Part shown: piece by piece, positions 1 to 8,028 of the stretch
How positions within the stretch are numbered: position 1 is the first letter of the stretch
Layout of the letters: the number at the start of each line of letters is the position of its first letter
Assembly: GCF_002797445.1 (NCBI RefSeq)
Contig: NZ_PGEP01000001.1
Location: 1,115,001-1,179,000, forward strand
Length of the DNA: 64,000 bases
Direction of reading: 5' to 3'
Source: Acidovorax sp. 69
Lineage (GTDB): Bacteria > Pseudomonadota > Gammaproteobacteria > Burkholderiales > Burkholderiaceae_C
Made by a program: the position numbers and the translations under genes
Notes under the pieces: model-generated
The model's database searches: none
Told to the model about the DNA's origin: nothing
What the model saw: only the letters and a program-made list of their open reading frames with translations

Positions 1-607
1 GCTCATCAACCAGGAAAAATTTGCCTTTCCCCAAAGTGGCGAATTTGTGGACTTTGTGGTGGCGGCCTCACACGGCGGCGGCGCGCTGATCAAGTTTCTG
101 GTGCAGCGCCATGGGCTGCTGGGGGCCGCCAGGCAGATCGCCAAAACGGTCAAAACCTTTGGCCGGCCGTTTGGCGGCTTTGCCGCCCATGCCATGCACA
201 GCGCGGCGCCCATCGCCTGTGGGCCGTATGCGGTGCGCGTGCGCCTGGTGCCCCATGCATCCAACGGCGCACCGGTCACCCAGGTGCAGGACGATTGGAA
301 TGCCGAGTTCTCGGCCCGCCTGCGCCAGCAGGACTTGTTGTGGGACCTGCAATTGCAGCCCTTTGTGAACGAGGCCACCACCCCCATTGAAGACGCCAGT
401 GTGGACTGGCCCACGCCCTACACCACCGTGGCGCGGCTGACCCTGCACCGGCAAGATCCAGCGGCCGACCCCACGCTGGCCGCGCAGGTCGAGGCCGCCG
501 TGTTCGACCCCTGGCAGGCCTTGGCGGCGCACCGCCCTTTGGGCGACGTGATGCGCGCCCGCAAGGTGGTGTACTTTGAAAGCCAGAAGGGGCGCGGGGC
601 CGCGTAG
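1..607 (+). CDS. Catalase-family heme protein, C-terminal part (5' end outside window)
   Basis: The reading frame is open from base 2 to the TAG ending at 607, so the gene starts upstream of the window; the first in-frame GTG (47) is internal. About 200 residues are visible. The end of the protein (LGDVMRARKVVYFESQ) and the central WPTPYTTVARLTL segment resemble catalase-like heme proteins of the SrpA/YfeX-distant type found in many Comamonadaceae, rather than classical KatA. The N-terminal catalytic His/Asn region cannot be seen, so peroxidase activity cannot be judged. The following 200 bases to the next gene hold no recognisable gene. The family assignment rests on overall resemblance and is moderate. 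Confidence 0.55.
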   Translation, partial: LINQEKFAFPQSGEFVDFVVAASHGGGALIKFLVQRHGLLGAARQIAKTVKTFGRPFGGFAAHAMHSAAPIACGPYAVRVRLVPHASNGAPVTQVQDDWNAEFSARLRQQDLLWDLQLQPFVNEATTPIEDASVDWPTPYTTVARLTLHRQDPAADPTLAAQVEAAVFDPWQALAAHRPLGDVMRARKVVYFESQKGRGAA

Positions 608-736
608 TTTGGGCCGCCGCCAGAGCGGCACACAACTCAGCAAAGCGGCTCTGGCTAGGCGCTGCGCCGCAGGCCGTACGAGTCGCATGACAAGACGCAG
701 CAACGACGTCAAAAGAGTTTTGGAAGCCGCGTTGAC

Positions 737-754
737 TCTAAGTTTCGTCTAAGT
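737..754 (+). promoter_or_regulatory. Tandem TCTAAGT direct repeat, candidate response-regulator box
   Basis: Two identical TCTAAGT heptamers lie at 737-743 and 748-754, an 11-base period that puts both on the same DNA face. OmpR/PhoB-class regulators of the PmrA/QseB/TctD branch bind such tandem half-sites (PmrA boxes are CTTAAG-N5-CTTAAG). A regulator of that class is encoded two genes downstream. A TTGACT that could serve as a -35 abuts the first repeat at 732-737. Binding is inferred. Confidence 0.4.
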
Positions 755-807
755 CTTGGTGCCCACACTGCCCTCCATCGCAACCCCGATCGGAAAGGCA
801 CCACACC

Positions 808-2331
808 ATGAACACAACAACGCTGACCTCTACCCCCCGCCGCCTCATTCTGGCCCTGGTGGCCGCAGGCGCCGTGGGTGCCACGGGCGCGGGCCTCATC
901 AGCGGGCAGCAGGCGCGCGCTTTGACCCCCACCGCCCCCATCGTGGCGCAGACCCCGTCGGCCCCCGGCGGTGCGTTGCCCAGTTTTGCCCAGATCACCG
1001 CACAAAACGGCCCGGCCGTGGTCAACATCAGCGTCACGGGCACCACCAAGACGGCGGCACTGGCCAACGACGATGACGAGGACGAAGGCCAGCCCGCTGC
1101 ACGCCAGCGCCGTGGCCCACAGATGGACCCCAGCGACCCGTTCTACGAGTTCTTCCGGCAGTTTGGAATCCCCGGCGCAGGCCCTCAGGGCCAGCCCAAT
1201 GTGCCCACACACGGCCAGGGCTCGGGCTTCATCGTCAGCGCTGATGGGTTGGTGTTGACCAACGCCCATGTGGTCAAGGGCGCCAGCGATGTTGTCGTCA
1301 AGCTCACTGACCGGCGCGAGTTCCGCGCCAAGGTGCTGGGTGCCGACCCCAAGACCGACGTGGCCGTGCTCAAGATCGACGCCAAGGACTTGCCCACGGT
1401 GCGCCTGGGCAGCACACGCGACTTACAGGTGGGCGAGTGGGTGCTGGCCATTGGCTCGCCCTTCGGTTTTGAGAACAGCGTGACGGCGGGTGTGGTCAGT
1501 GCCAAGGGCCGCTCGCTGCCCGACGACAGTCTGGTGCCATTTATCCAGACCGATGTGGCGGTCAACCCCGGCAACTCGGGCGGTCCGCTGTTCAATGCGC
1601 GTGGCGAGGTGGTGGGCATCAACTCCCAGATCTACAGCCGCTCGGGCGGCTACCAGGGTGTGTCGTTCTCCATCCCTATCGAGCTGGCCGCCAAGATCAA
1701 GGACCAGATTGTGGCCACCGGCAAGGTGCGCCATGCGCAACTCGGTGTGGCCGTGCAGGAGGTGAACCAGGCGTTTGCCGAGTCGTTTGCGCTCGACAAG
1801 CCTGAGGGCGCGCTGGTGGCCAGCGTTGCCAAGGGCAGCTCGGCCGAGAAGGCTGGACTGCAGGCCGGTGACGTGATCCGCCAGGTGGACGGCCAGCCCA
1901 TTGTGGCCTCGGGCGACCTGCCCGCGTGGGTGGGCCAGGCGCAGCCGGGTCAGCAGGCCAAACTGTCGGTGTGGCGCCAGGGTAAATCGCTGGAGCTGAC
2001 GGCGACGCTGGGCGACGCCAGCGACAAGGCGAGCAAGCAGGCGCGCAATGACGACGCTGTGGGCAAGGGCCAGCTGGGCCTGTCGCTGCGCCCGCTGGAC
2101 CCACAGGAGCGCCGCGAGGTGGGCGTGGCAGAGGGCCTGGTGATCGAGCAGGCGCGTGGCCCTGCCGCGGCCGCCGGTGTGATGCCCGGCGACGTGCTGC
2201 TTGCCATCAACGGAGCACCCGCCAGGAACATTGAGCAGGTGCGCGCGGCCATGTCCAAGGCGGGCAAGTCGGTGGCGCTGCTGATAGAGCGCGATGGCAA
2301 CAAGATCTTTGTCCCTGTGCGTTTGGGGTAA
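808..2331 (+). CDS. DegP/HtrA-family periplasmic serine protease (Do-like)
   Basis: 507-residue periplasmic quality-control protease that degrades or holds misfolded envelope proteins. An N-terminal signal sequence (hydrophobic residues about 12-35) precedes a trypsin-like domain with the full catalytic triad: His154 in TNAHVV, Asp184 in KTDVAVLK and Ser257 in GNSGGPL. Two PDZ domains follow at about 280-370 and 405-500. An acidic/Arg-rich linker (about 88-105) sits in the LA-loop region before the FYEFFRQFG motif. The start at 808 gives a proper signal peptide and follows a GGAAAGG Shine-Dalgarno-like stretch. A hairpin terminator follows at 2459-2481, ahead of a two-component system on the same strand, an arrangement typical of envelope-stress loci. 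Confidence 0.93.
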   Translation: MNTTTLTSTPRRLILALVAAGAVGATGAGLISGQQARALTPTAPIVAQTPSAPGGALPSFAQITAQNGPAVVNISVTGTTKTAALANDDDEDEGQPAARQRRGPQMDPSDPFYEFFRQFGIPGAGPQGQPNVPTHGQGSGFIVSADGLVLTNAHVVKGASDVVVKLTDRREFRAKVLGADPKTDVAVLKIDAKDLPTVRLGSTRDLQVGEWVLAIGSPFGFENSVTAGVVSAKGRSLPDDSLVPFIQTDVAVNPGNSGGPLFNARGEVVGINSQIYSRSGGYQGVSFSIPIELAAKIKDQIVATGKVRHAQLGVAVQEVNQAFAESFALDKPEGALVASVAKGSSAEKAGLQAGDVIRQVDGQPIVASGDLPAWVGQAQPGQQAKLSVWRQGKSLELTATLGDASDKASKQARNDDAVGKGQLGLSLRPLDPQERREVGVAEGLVIEQARGPAAAAGVMPGDVLLAINGAPARNIEQVRAAMSKAGKSVALLIERDGNKIFVPVRLG

Positions 2332-2458
2332 GCGGCCCAAGACGCTCTCCTGGCGTCGTGGTTCCGTCTTGCCGTACCTTCAGGACTGTCTGCGACGAAG
2401 CGCCTGGCCAGGACTGCTGCGCTGAGCTTTGTCAGCCGCTTGGCAACGCACTTTGAAG

Positions 2459-2481
2459 GGGCCACTGCGGTGGCCCTTTTT
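2459..2481 (+). terminator. Rho-independent terminator after the DegP-like gene
   Basis: GGGCCAC (2459-2465), loop TGCG, GTGGCCC (2470-2476), then five T. The 7-bp all-matched stem and T run are canonical. It lies only 24 bases before the regulator start, so downstream expression needs read-through or a promoter overlapping this region. Confidence 0.8.
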
Positions 2482-2505
2482 CAATCATTGACTATGCTTG
2501 CCCCC

Positions 2506-3165
2506 ATGCGCCTGCTCCTCGTTGAAGACGACCCCATGATCGGTGAAGCCGTTGCAGACCTGCTGCGTGCCGAACATTACGCCGTGGACTGGGCCCGCGA
2601 CGGTGACGCAGCCGACTCTGCGCTGCGCACACAAGCCTACGACCTGGTGATGCTCGACCTGGGCCTGCCCCAGCGTGATGGCCTGACCGTACTGCGCGAT
2701 TTGCGCGCCCGCAAAAACCGGACCCCTGTGCTGGTGGCTACCGCACGGGACGCCGTGGCCCAGCGCATCGACGGGCTGGACGCAGGGGCCGACGACTATG
2801 TGCTCAAGCCCTATGACCTTGATGAGCTGCTGGCCCGTATCCGCGCCCTGCTGCGTCGTGCAGCCGGGCGGGCAGAGCCGGTGTATGAACACAAAGGCGT
2901 GTGCATCAACCCCGCCACGCGCGAGGCCACGGTGCAGGGCGAGACCGTGGTGCTGTCGGCGCGCGAATGGGCCGTGCTGGAGCCGCTCATCGCCCGCCCC
3001 GGCATGGTGCTGTCACGCCAGCAGCTGGAAGACAAGCTCTATGGTTGGGGGGATGAAGTCAACAGCAACGCCGTGGAGGTCTACATCCACGGCCTGCGCA
3101 AGAAGCTGGGGGCTGACGTGCTTTTGAACGTGCGCGGCGTGGGCTATTTGGTGCCGAAGGCATGA
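2506..3165 (+). CDS. OmpR-family response regulator (QseB/PmrA/TctD-like)
   Basis: 219-residue two-component regulator: receiver domain at about 1-115 with the phosphoacceptor Asp51 in MLDLGLP, acidic pair in VEDD near the N terminus and the conserved Lys in LKPYDL; a winged-helix DNA-binding domain occupies about 125-219. I chose ATG 2506 (MRLLLVEDD) because it matches the family N terminus. An in-frame ATG at 2494 is possible, while an earlier TTG at 2440 lies before the preceding terminator and is excluded. The last codons overlap the kinase start by 4 bases (ATGA), indicating translational coupling. The TCTAAGT tandem upstream of the DegP-like gene is a candidate target. Confidence 0.93.
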   Translation: MRLLLVEDDPMIGEAVADLLRAEHYAVDWARDGDAADSALRTQAYDLVMLDLGLPQRDGLTVLRDLRARKNRTPVLVATARDAVAQRIDGLDAGADDYVLKPYDLDELLARIRALLRRAAGRAEPVYEHKGVCINPATREATVQGETVVLSAREWAVLEPLIARPGMVLSRQQLEDKLYGWGDEVNSNAVEVYIHGLRKKLGADVLLNVRGVGYLVPKA

Positions 3166-4514
3166 CCGGCAAGCTCGCTCGGGCCGTGGGCGGCATGCTC
3201 CCCCGCTCGCTGCGCGTGCGGTTGCTGGTGTTTCTGCTTGCAGCCATCGTGTTGGCGGGGGCCGTGCAAGGCGCACTGGCCTACCGGGGGGCGCTGGCCG
3301 AGGCCGATGCGCTGTTCGACTATCACATGCAGCAAACCGCCCTGGCCCTGCGTTCGGGTCTGCCGGTGGATGCCCAAGGTCTGGGCCAGGGCCTGGACCC
3401 CGAGGACGAAAACCACGAATTCATCGTGCAGGTGTGGACCAACGAGGGCCTGCGCATTTTTGAATCCGCCGTGGGTGCGGCCCTGCCGCAGATTGCCGTA
3501 CTGGGCTTCACCAATGTGCAGGCGCGCGGCGGCACCTACCGCGTGTTTTCGATGCAGACGCGCTCGCAGGTCATCCAGGTGGCGCAGAACATGGCCGCGC
3601 GGCGCGACATGGCCCGCAGCCTGGCCCTGCGCACGCTGGCGCCGTTGGCCTTCATGGCGCCGCTGTTGGTGCTGGCTGTGTGGTGGGGCGTGAGCCGGTC
3701 GTTGGCACCCGTGGAGCGTGTGCGCCGCCAACTGGCCCAGCGCCAGGCCGACGACCTCTCGCCCGTGAGTGATGCGCAACTGCCCGACGAGGTGCAGCCC
3801 CTGGTGAGCGAACTCAACCTGCTGTTCGAGCGTGTGCAGCATGCCTTTGAGGCCCAGCAGCACTTTGTGGCAGATGCCGCACACGAGCTGCGCTCGCCGC
3901 TGGCCGCACTGCGGCTGCAACTGCAGGGTCTGCAGCGCGCGGGTGACGACGCCGCCCGCGCCAAGGCCATCGAACGCCTGTCCTCAGGCATCGAGCGCGC
4001 GACGCGGTTGGTCGAGCAGTTGCTGACCCTGGCCCGGCAAGAGGCAAGCGCGGCCGCCACCGAACCCGTGGACCTGCGCACCGTGGCCCAACTGGCTTTG
4101 GCCGACGTGGCCCCCGCCGCCCAGGCGCGCGGCATGGATGTGGGCTTGCTGGAATCCGACGCCATGACCGTCCCTGGCAATGCCGAGGCCCTTCGCATGC
4201 TGGCGCGCAACCTGCTGGACAACGCCATCAAGTACACACCGCCCGGCGGTCGGGTGGATCTGCAGGTGCGCACTGACAACGGTCAGGCTGTGCTCACGGT
4301 GGAAGACAGCGGCCCCGGTATCGCCCCCGAGCACCGCGAGCGGGTGATGCAGCGCTTCGTGCGTGAAACGGCAGAGGGCGCCCCTGGCAGCGGCCTGGGC
4401 TTGGCCATCGTGCAGGCCATTGCGCAGGGCCATGGCGCCACCGTGGCGCTGGACACATCCGTGCGCCTGGGGGGGCTGCGGGTGACCGTGCGTTTTGCCG
4501 TGACAAAGTCCTGA
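3162..4514 (+). CDS. Sensor histidine kinase (QseC/TctE-like)
   Basis: 450-residue inner-membrane kinase, partner of the overlapping regulator. Membrane segments at about 18-40 and 160-182 flank a periplasmic sensor domain of about 120 residues. A HAMP-like linker follows, then the dimerisation/phosphotransfer helix with His241 in HELRSPL, and the ATP-binding domain with the N box (Asn350, Asn354 in NLLDNAIKY), G1 (DSGPGI from Asp382) and G2 (GSGLGLAI). All catalytic motifs are intact. The signal sensed is not visible from the sequence; proximity to a DegP-type protease suggests envelope status, which is inference. Confidence 0.92.
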   Translation: MTGKLARAVGGMLPRSLRVRLLVFLLAAIVLAGAVQGALAYRGALAEADALFDYHMQQTALALRSGLPVDAQGLGQGLDPEDENHEFIVQVWTNEGLRIFESAVGAALPQIAVLGFTNVQARGGTYRVFSMQTRSQVIQVAQNMAARRDMARSLALRTLAPLAFMAPLLVLAVWWGVSRSLAPVERVRRQLAQRQADDLSPVSDAQLPDEVQPLVSELNLLFERVQHAFEAQQHFVADAAHELRSPLAALRLQLQGLQRAGDDAARAKAIERLSSGIERATRLVEQLLTLARQEASAAATEPVDLRTVAQLALADVAPAAQARGMDVGLLESDAMTVPGNAEALRMLARNLLDNAIKYTPPGGRVDLQVRTDNGQAVLTVEDSGPGIAPEHRERVMQRFVRETAEGAPGSGLGLAIVQAIAQGHGATVALDTSVRLGGLRVTVRFAVTKS

Positions 4515-4528
4515 GAGTGTCTGTAATC

Positions 4529-4587
4529 TGCTATTGAATAGATAGCTTTTCGGGCAAGTTGTACGGGCGCTATCGGCCTGAAAGGTT
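4529..4587. repeat. GATAGCT interspersed repeat copy
   Basis: One copy of the family seen throughout this window: TGCTATTGAATAGATAGCT, a central GGGCAAGTTGTACGGGCGCTA part with imperfect dyad symmetry, then CGGCCTGAAAGG. It fills part of the 222-base gap between the kinase gene and the reductase gene. No insertion-sequence features. Confidence 0.6.
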
Positions 4588-4736
4588 TAAAAGTTGCAAG
4601 CAGGGGGCAAGTTGCCCGGTCACCTGTGCGCCACGCTGCGTTGCGTGTGGCGCGCACAATGTGACCGCCTCGCGCAGGGCCGTCCGGCTCCACGGTCTGC
4701 CTGCCCACACCTCCACCTCAGCACACACGCATCAGC

Positions 4737-5729
4737 ATGAACTTCATCGTCTTGGGCGCAGGCGCCATTGGTTGTTATGTGGGGGGGCGCCTGGCAGCTC
4801 AGGGCCAGTCGGTCTGCTTGGTGGGGCGCCCCCATGCACTGGAGCCCATTGCCTTGCAGGGCCTGCAGGTCACCGATCTTGATGGTTTTGACCACTCTGT
4901 ACCCCGCTCGGCCCTGCAGTTGGCGCACACGCTGGCCGACGCGGCCCCCAGCGCCGACAGCATCATCCTGCTGTGCGTCAAAAGTGGCGCCACCGAATCC
5001 GCCGCACGCGAACTGGCGGCAGTCTGTGCGCCCGGCACCTGCGTCATCTCTCTGCAAAATGGGGTGGACAACGTGGCCCGCGCCCGGGCGCTGGCGCCCG
5101 GCCTGAATGTGCTGGCTGGCATGGTGCCCTACAACGTGGTGCTGCGTGGCGCCCATGTGCACCGCGCCACCGCAGGCCCGCTGCAAGTGCAGCGCGATGC
5201 CGCCACGGAGCGCATTGCGCCCCTGTTCAACGCGGCGGGGCTGGCCACCGTGTTGCCGCCGGACATCCGTGCCGTGCAGTGGGGCAAGCTGCTGCTCAAC
5301 CTGAACAACCCGGTCAATGCGCTGTCAGACCTGCCCCTGCGGCAAGAGCTGCTCGACCGCGACTGCCGCCGCGTCTTTGCCGCACTGCAGACCGAGGCAC
5401 TGCGCGTGATGGCGCGCGCGGGCATCACGCCCGCCCAGGTCACCGCTGTGTCGCCCACGCTGCTGCCCCATGTGATGCGCCTGCCCAACTGGCTGTTCAC
5501 GCGGCTGGCCCAACGCATGCTGCAGATCGATGCCACCGCCCGATCGTCGATGTGGGACGACCTGGAGGCCGGGCGCGTGACGGAGATCGACGCGCTGTGT
5601 GGCGCCGTGGTGCGCTTGGCTGCGCAGCAGGGCATGGCCGCGCCGCTCAATGCGCGCATGTGCGAACTGCTGGGCGGCCCGCGCCAGCGCCTCAGCGGCG
5701 CGCAGATGCGCAAGATGCTGGGGCTGTGA
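4737..5729 (+). CDS. 2-dehydropantoate 2-reductase (ketopantoate reductase family)
   Basis: 330 residues. Family members reduce ketopantoate to pantoate with NADPH in pantothenate/CoA synthesis. The N terminus has the Rossmann glycine motif GAGAIGCYVGG (residues 6-16), and the family's catalytic lysine is plausibly Lys184 in WGKLLLNLNNPVNAL. The C-terminal helical ApbA_C domain ends in a typical MCELL...LSGAQMRKML tail. Burkholderiales often carry several paralogues, so I do not assign panE. The stop codon directly abuts the stop of the convergent Lrp-type gene. An interspersed repeat lies upstream. Confidence 0.88.
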   Translation: MNFIVLGAGAIGCYVGGRLAAQGQSVCLVGRPHALEPIALQGLQVTDLDGFDHSVPRSALQLAHTLADAAPSADSIILLCVKSGATESAARELAAVCAPGTCVISLQNGVDNVARARALAPGLNVLAGMVPYNVVLRGAHVHRATAGPLQVQRDAATERIAPLFNAAGLATVLPPDIRAVQWGKLLLNLNNPVNALSDLPLRQELLDRDCRRVFAALQTEALRVMARAGITPAQVTAVSPTLLPHVMRLPNWLFTRLAQRMLQIDATARSSMWDDLEAGRVTEIDALCGAVVRLAAQQGMAAPLNARMCELLGGPRQRLSGAQMRKMLGL

Positions 5730-6221
5730 TCAGGCGGGCGGCATGGCCTTGTCCAGCGGCAGGCTCAGCCCCGTCTTGAGACAAGCCAGCGCTACCGAGG
5801 TGCGAAACCTTCGCACGTTGTCGTCACCTTCAAACAGCCGCTGCGTCAGCGCTTCGTAGTCAGACATCGACGCCACGGTCACCACCAGCAGGTAGTCGGC
5901 CTCGCCGGTCACGCTGTAGCACTGCTGCACGGCATCTTCGGCCGCGATGCGTGCGCGCAAGGGGGCGGTGCGGTCAGGCCGCTCGTTTTCCAGGTGGACC
6001 TCCAGCATGATGGTCAGCGGCAGGCCCACTTTCACCGGGTCGAGCACGGCCACATTGGCGCGGATGACACCGCTGTCCTTCAGCCGCTGGATGCGCCGCT
6101 GGACGGCAGGTGCCGAGAGGTTGACCGCCTGTGCAATCACGCGCTGGGGCGTGGTGTTGTCGGACTGCAGGATGTCCAGGATCGCGAGGTCGAAGCGGTC
6201 TAGTGCTGCCGGGGTGGCCAT
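5730..6221 (-). CDS. Lrp/AsnC-family transcriptional regulator
   Basis: 163-residue regulator: N-terminal winged HTH (about 8-60; TTPQRVIAQAVNLSAPAVQRRIQRLKDSG) and C-terminal RAM ligand-binding domain (about 70-150; GEADYLLVV matches the family signature). Start at 6221 chosen because AAGGAGCC lies just upstream and the family usually begins this close to the HTH; a longer in-frame extension lacks similarity. It is divergent from an EamA-type exporter with 89 bases between starts, so it probably responds to an amino acid or related ligand and controls that exporter (inference). Confidence 0.9.
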   Translation of the reverse strand: MATPAALDRFDLAILDILQSDNTTPQRVIAQAVNLSAPAVQRRIQRLKDSGVIRANVAVLDPVKVGLPLTIMLEVHLENERPDRTAPLRARIAAEDAVQQCYSVTGEADYLLVVTVASMSDYEALTQRLFEGDDNVRRFRTSVALACLKTGLSLPLDKAMPPA

Positions 6222-6310
6222 GGAGGCTCCTTGGGAGGTGAGCGAAAGTTGCGTGCAAGCTCCAAAAATCGAGCCAAAAGCACGCCAGGGTCGCACTATA
6301 TTTTCAGCCC

Positions 6311-7213
6311 ATGAGCGCTTCCCCTTTCCGGTCTCTTCTTCACCGTTTTTTCCCTTTCCTCGCCGTTCTGGGCTCCGTCACTGCGCTGGGCATTGGCACC
6401 TCGTGGGCCAAGCACTGGCTGTTTCCGGTGGTGGGGGCGCAGGGCACCACCGCGGTGCGCGTGGGCTTTTCGGCGCTGCTGGTGCTGCTGCTGTGGCGGC
6501 CCTGGCGCTGGCATCTGTCGCGTGCCGATGCGCGGGCCGTCATGCTGTACGGCGCGGCACTGGGGGGCATGAACCTCATGTTCTACATGTCGCTGCGCAC
6601 CCTGCCGTTTGGACTGGCGGTGGCCATCGAATTCTCGGGCCCCTTGGCGGTGGCCATCTGGTCATCGCGCCGCGCGGTGGATTTTGTCTGGGTGGCGCTG
6701 GCCATGGCGGGCCTGGGCATGCTGCTGCCGCTGGGGCTCAACGGCAGCACGCTGGACCCGGTGGGAGTCTCCTACGCCCTGGGCGCTGCGGTGTTCTGGG
6801 GGCTGTACATCGTGTTCGGCAAGCGCGCCGGGCACCTGCACGCGGGGCATTCGGTATCGCTGGGCCTGCTGGTCGCGGCGCTGGTGGTGGTGCCGGTGGG
6901 TGTGGCGCATGCGGGCGCCGCGCTGCTGTCGCCCACCGTGTTGCTCATCGGCGTGGCGGTGGCGGCAGTGTCCAGTGCCATCCCGATCTCGCTGGAGATG
7001 ATGGCCCTGAAGCGCCTGCCCAAGGAGGCCTTCGGCATCATGATCAGCATGGAGCCTGCGGTGGCTGCACTGGTGGCCATGGCGCTGCTGGGCGAGCACC
7101 TGAGCGTGGTGCAGTGGCTGGCCATTGGCTGCATCATGGCCGCGTCGATGGGCAGTGCAATGACGGCTGCGCGGCCTGCTGCTGCCGACCGCGCAGCGCC
7201 GCAGGCGGCCTGA
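6311..7213 (+). CDS. EamA/RhtA-family inner-membrane exporter
   Basis: 300 residues with about ten hydrophobic segments arranged as two EamA repeats (about 20-145 and 155-285). Several features are typical of RhtA-like threonine/homoserine exporters: the FYMSLRTLPFGLAVAIEF segment, and SMEPAVAALVAMALLGEHL near the end. Substrate is likely an amino acid or related metabolite; this is family knowledge, not shown here. Divergently paired with the Lrp-type regulator, and the intergenic CACTATATTTTC is a possible -10 region for this gene. Confidence 0.85.
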   Translation: MSASPFRSLLHRFFPFLAVLGSVTALGIGTSWAKHWLFPVVGAQGTTAVRVGFSALLVLLLWRPWRWHLSRADARAVMLYGAALGGMNLMFYMSLRTLPFGLAVAIEFSGPLAVAIWSSRRAVDFVWVALAMAGLGMLLPLGLNGSTLDPVGVSYALGAAVFWGLYIVFGKRAGHLHAGHSVSLGLLVAALVVVPVGVAHAGAALLSPTVLLIGVAVAAVSSAIPISLEMMALKRLPKEAFGIMISMEPAVAALVAMALLGEHLSVVQWLAIGCIMAASMGSAMTAARPAAADRAAPQAA

Positions 7214-7382
7214 AGGCGCGTGCTGGCGGCGCGGTGCCGCAAGGCAGGCGGTGCCATGGCACGGCGCATTGCCTGACAGTGGTGTGGTCTGCAGGCTGGC
7301 ATGGGCGGCGTGGCTGCAGGGCTAAAAAGGGACAGTGACGGCACCCCGTTGGCGCCGTCGCCCCCTGTCCAAGGAGCCGATC

Positions 7383-7778
7383 ATGATTCCATCCACCATC
7401 TCTTCCACTGCGACCGCCACACCCGTGGACAAAGACCTGGCCGAGCAAGCGCGCCCCGGCTACGGCATCCCATCGCAAGACCCCCGGACCGGCGCACAGA
7501 CCGCGCTGGAGCCTGAAGACGCAGAGCGCGAAGCCCACTCCGCCTTGATGGGCGGCGGCATGATGGCTGGCGCCGCAGCCGGTGCCGCTGTCGGCGTGGC
7601 CGTTGCGGGCCCGGTGGGGGTGGTGGTCGGAGGCACTTTGGGCAGCATTGCCGGTGCGCTGGGTGGTGCCGCAGCGGGCACCATGGTCAGCCCGGATGAT
7701 CCTTCGGCCGATGCTGTGGCCGCAGAACACCTTGCGCCGCACCTGCGAGGGCCGGAAGGCAAGACAGACCCGAAGTAG
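7383..7778 (+). CDS. Small glycine-zipper protein of unknown function
   Basis: 131 residues starting at ATG 7383 behind AAGGAGCCGATC, a good ribosome-binding site. The N-terminal half is polar; residues about 55-100 form a Gly/Ala-rich hydrophobic stretch (GGGMMAGAAAGAAVGVAV, then GGTLGSIAGALGG) with GxxxG/GxxxA spacing typical of glycine zippers that insert in or across membranes. There is no signal peptide. The C terminus is short, polar and Asp/Pro-rich. No enzyme motif is seen and I do not recognise the family. It stands alone between the exporter and tRNA-Arg. The composition also occurs in bacteriocin-like and stress-induced membrane proteins, but nothing here decides. Confidence 0.65.
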   Translation: MIPSTISSTATATPVDKDLAEQARPGYGIPSQDPRTGAQTALEPEDAEREAHSALMGGGMMAGAAAGAAVGVAVAGPVGVVVGGTLGSIAGALGGAAAGTMVSPDDPSADAVAAEHLAPHLRGPEGKTDPK

Positions 7779-7832
7779 GGTGTGCGGGGCTCACTACAGG
7801 CTGACTGGTGCAGCGTACGTACTGTGTGAGGT

Positions 7833-7889
7833 TGCTCCAAATTTGATAGCTGTCAGCGCATATTGCACTAGCGCTTGCCGCCATTTTGG
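7833..7889. repeat. GATAGCT interspersed repeat copy beside tRNA-Arg
   Basis: TTTGATAGCTGTCAGCGC followed by ATATTGCACTAGCGCT and GCCATTTTGGC. This is one of the best-preserved copies in the window and a good reference for the coding copies at 22181 and 52721. It ends 9 bases before the 3' end of the tRNA gene. Confidence 0.75.
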
Positions 7890-7898
7890 CTGTGAATT

Positions 7899-7973
7899 TG
7901 GTCCCCTCGACAGGAATCGAACCTGTATCTAGCGCTTAGGAGGCACTCGTTCTATCCATTGAACTACGAGGAG
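7899..7973 (-). tRNA. tRNA-Arg, anticodon CCU
   Basis: Read on the minus strand the cloverleaf is complete. The acceptor stem CTCCTCG pairs with CGAGGGG; the D arm is GTTC...GAAC. The anticodon stem AGTGC/GCGCT encloses the loop CTCCTAA with anticodon CCT, and the T arm is ACAGG-TTCGATT-CCTGT. The discriminator A and CCA are encoded. The acceptor has one T-G wobble. It decodes AGG arginine codons, rare in this high-GC genome. The gene is solitary. Confidence 0.96.
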
Positions 7974-8028
7974 GCAAGACAGCCGCGCATTGTAGTGGCG
8001 CGCGGCCGCCTCTCTGGCCGCTGGGACC

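Noticed and set aside
2440-2505. Longer start (TTG 2440) for the response regulator
   Set aside because: It lies upstream of the terminator at 2459-2481 and adds residues unlike the family; MRLLLVEDD at 2506 is the natural N terminus.
7899-7973. tRNA-Arg as the edge of an integrated island
   Set aside because: No integrase and no direct repeat of the tRNA 3' end found in the window; neighbours are core genes.
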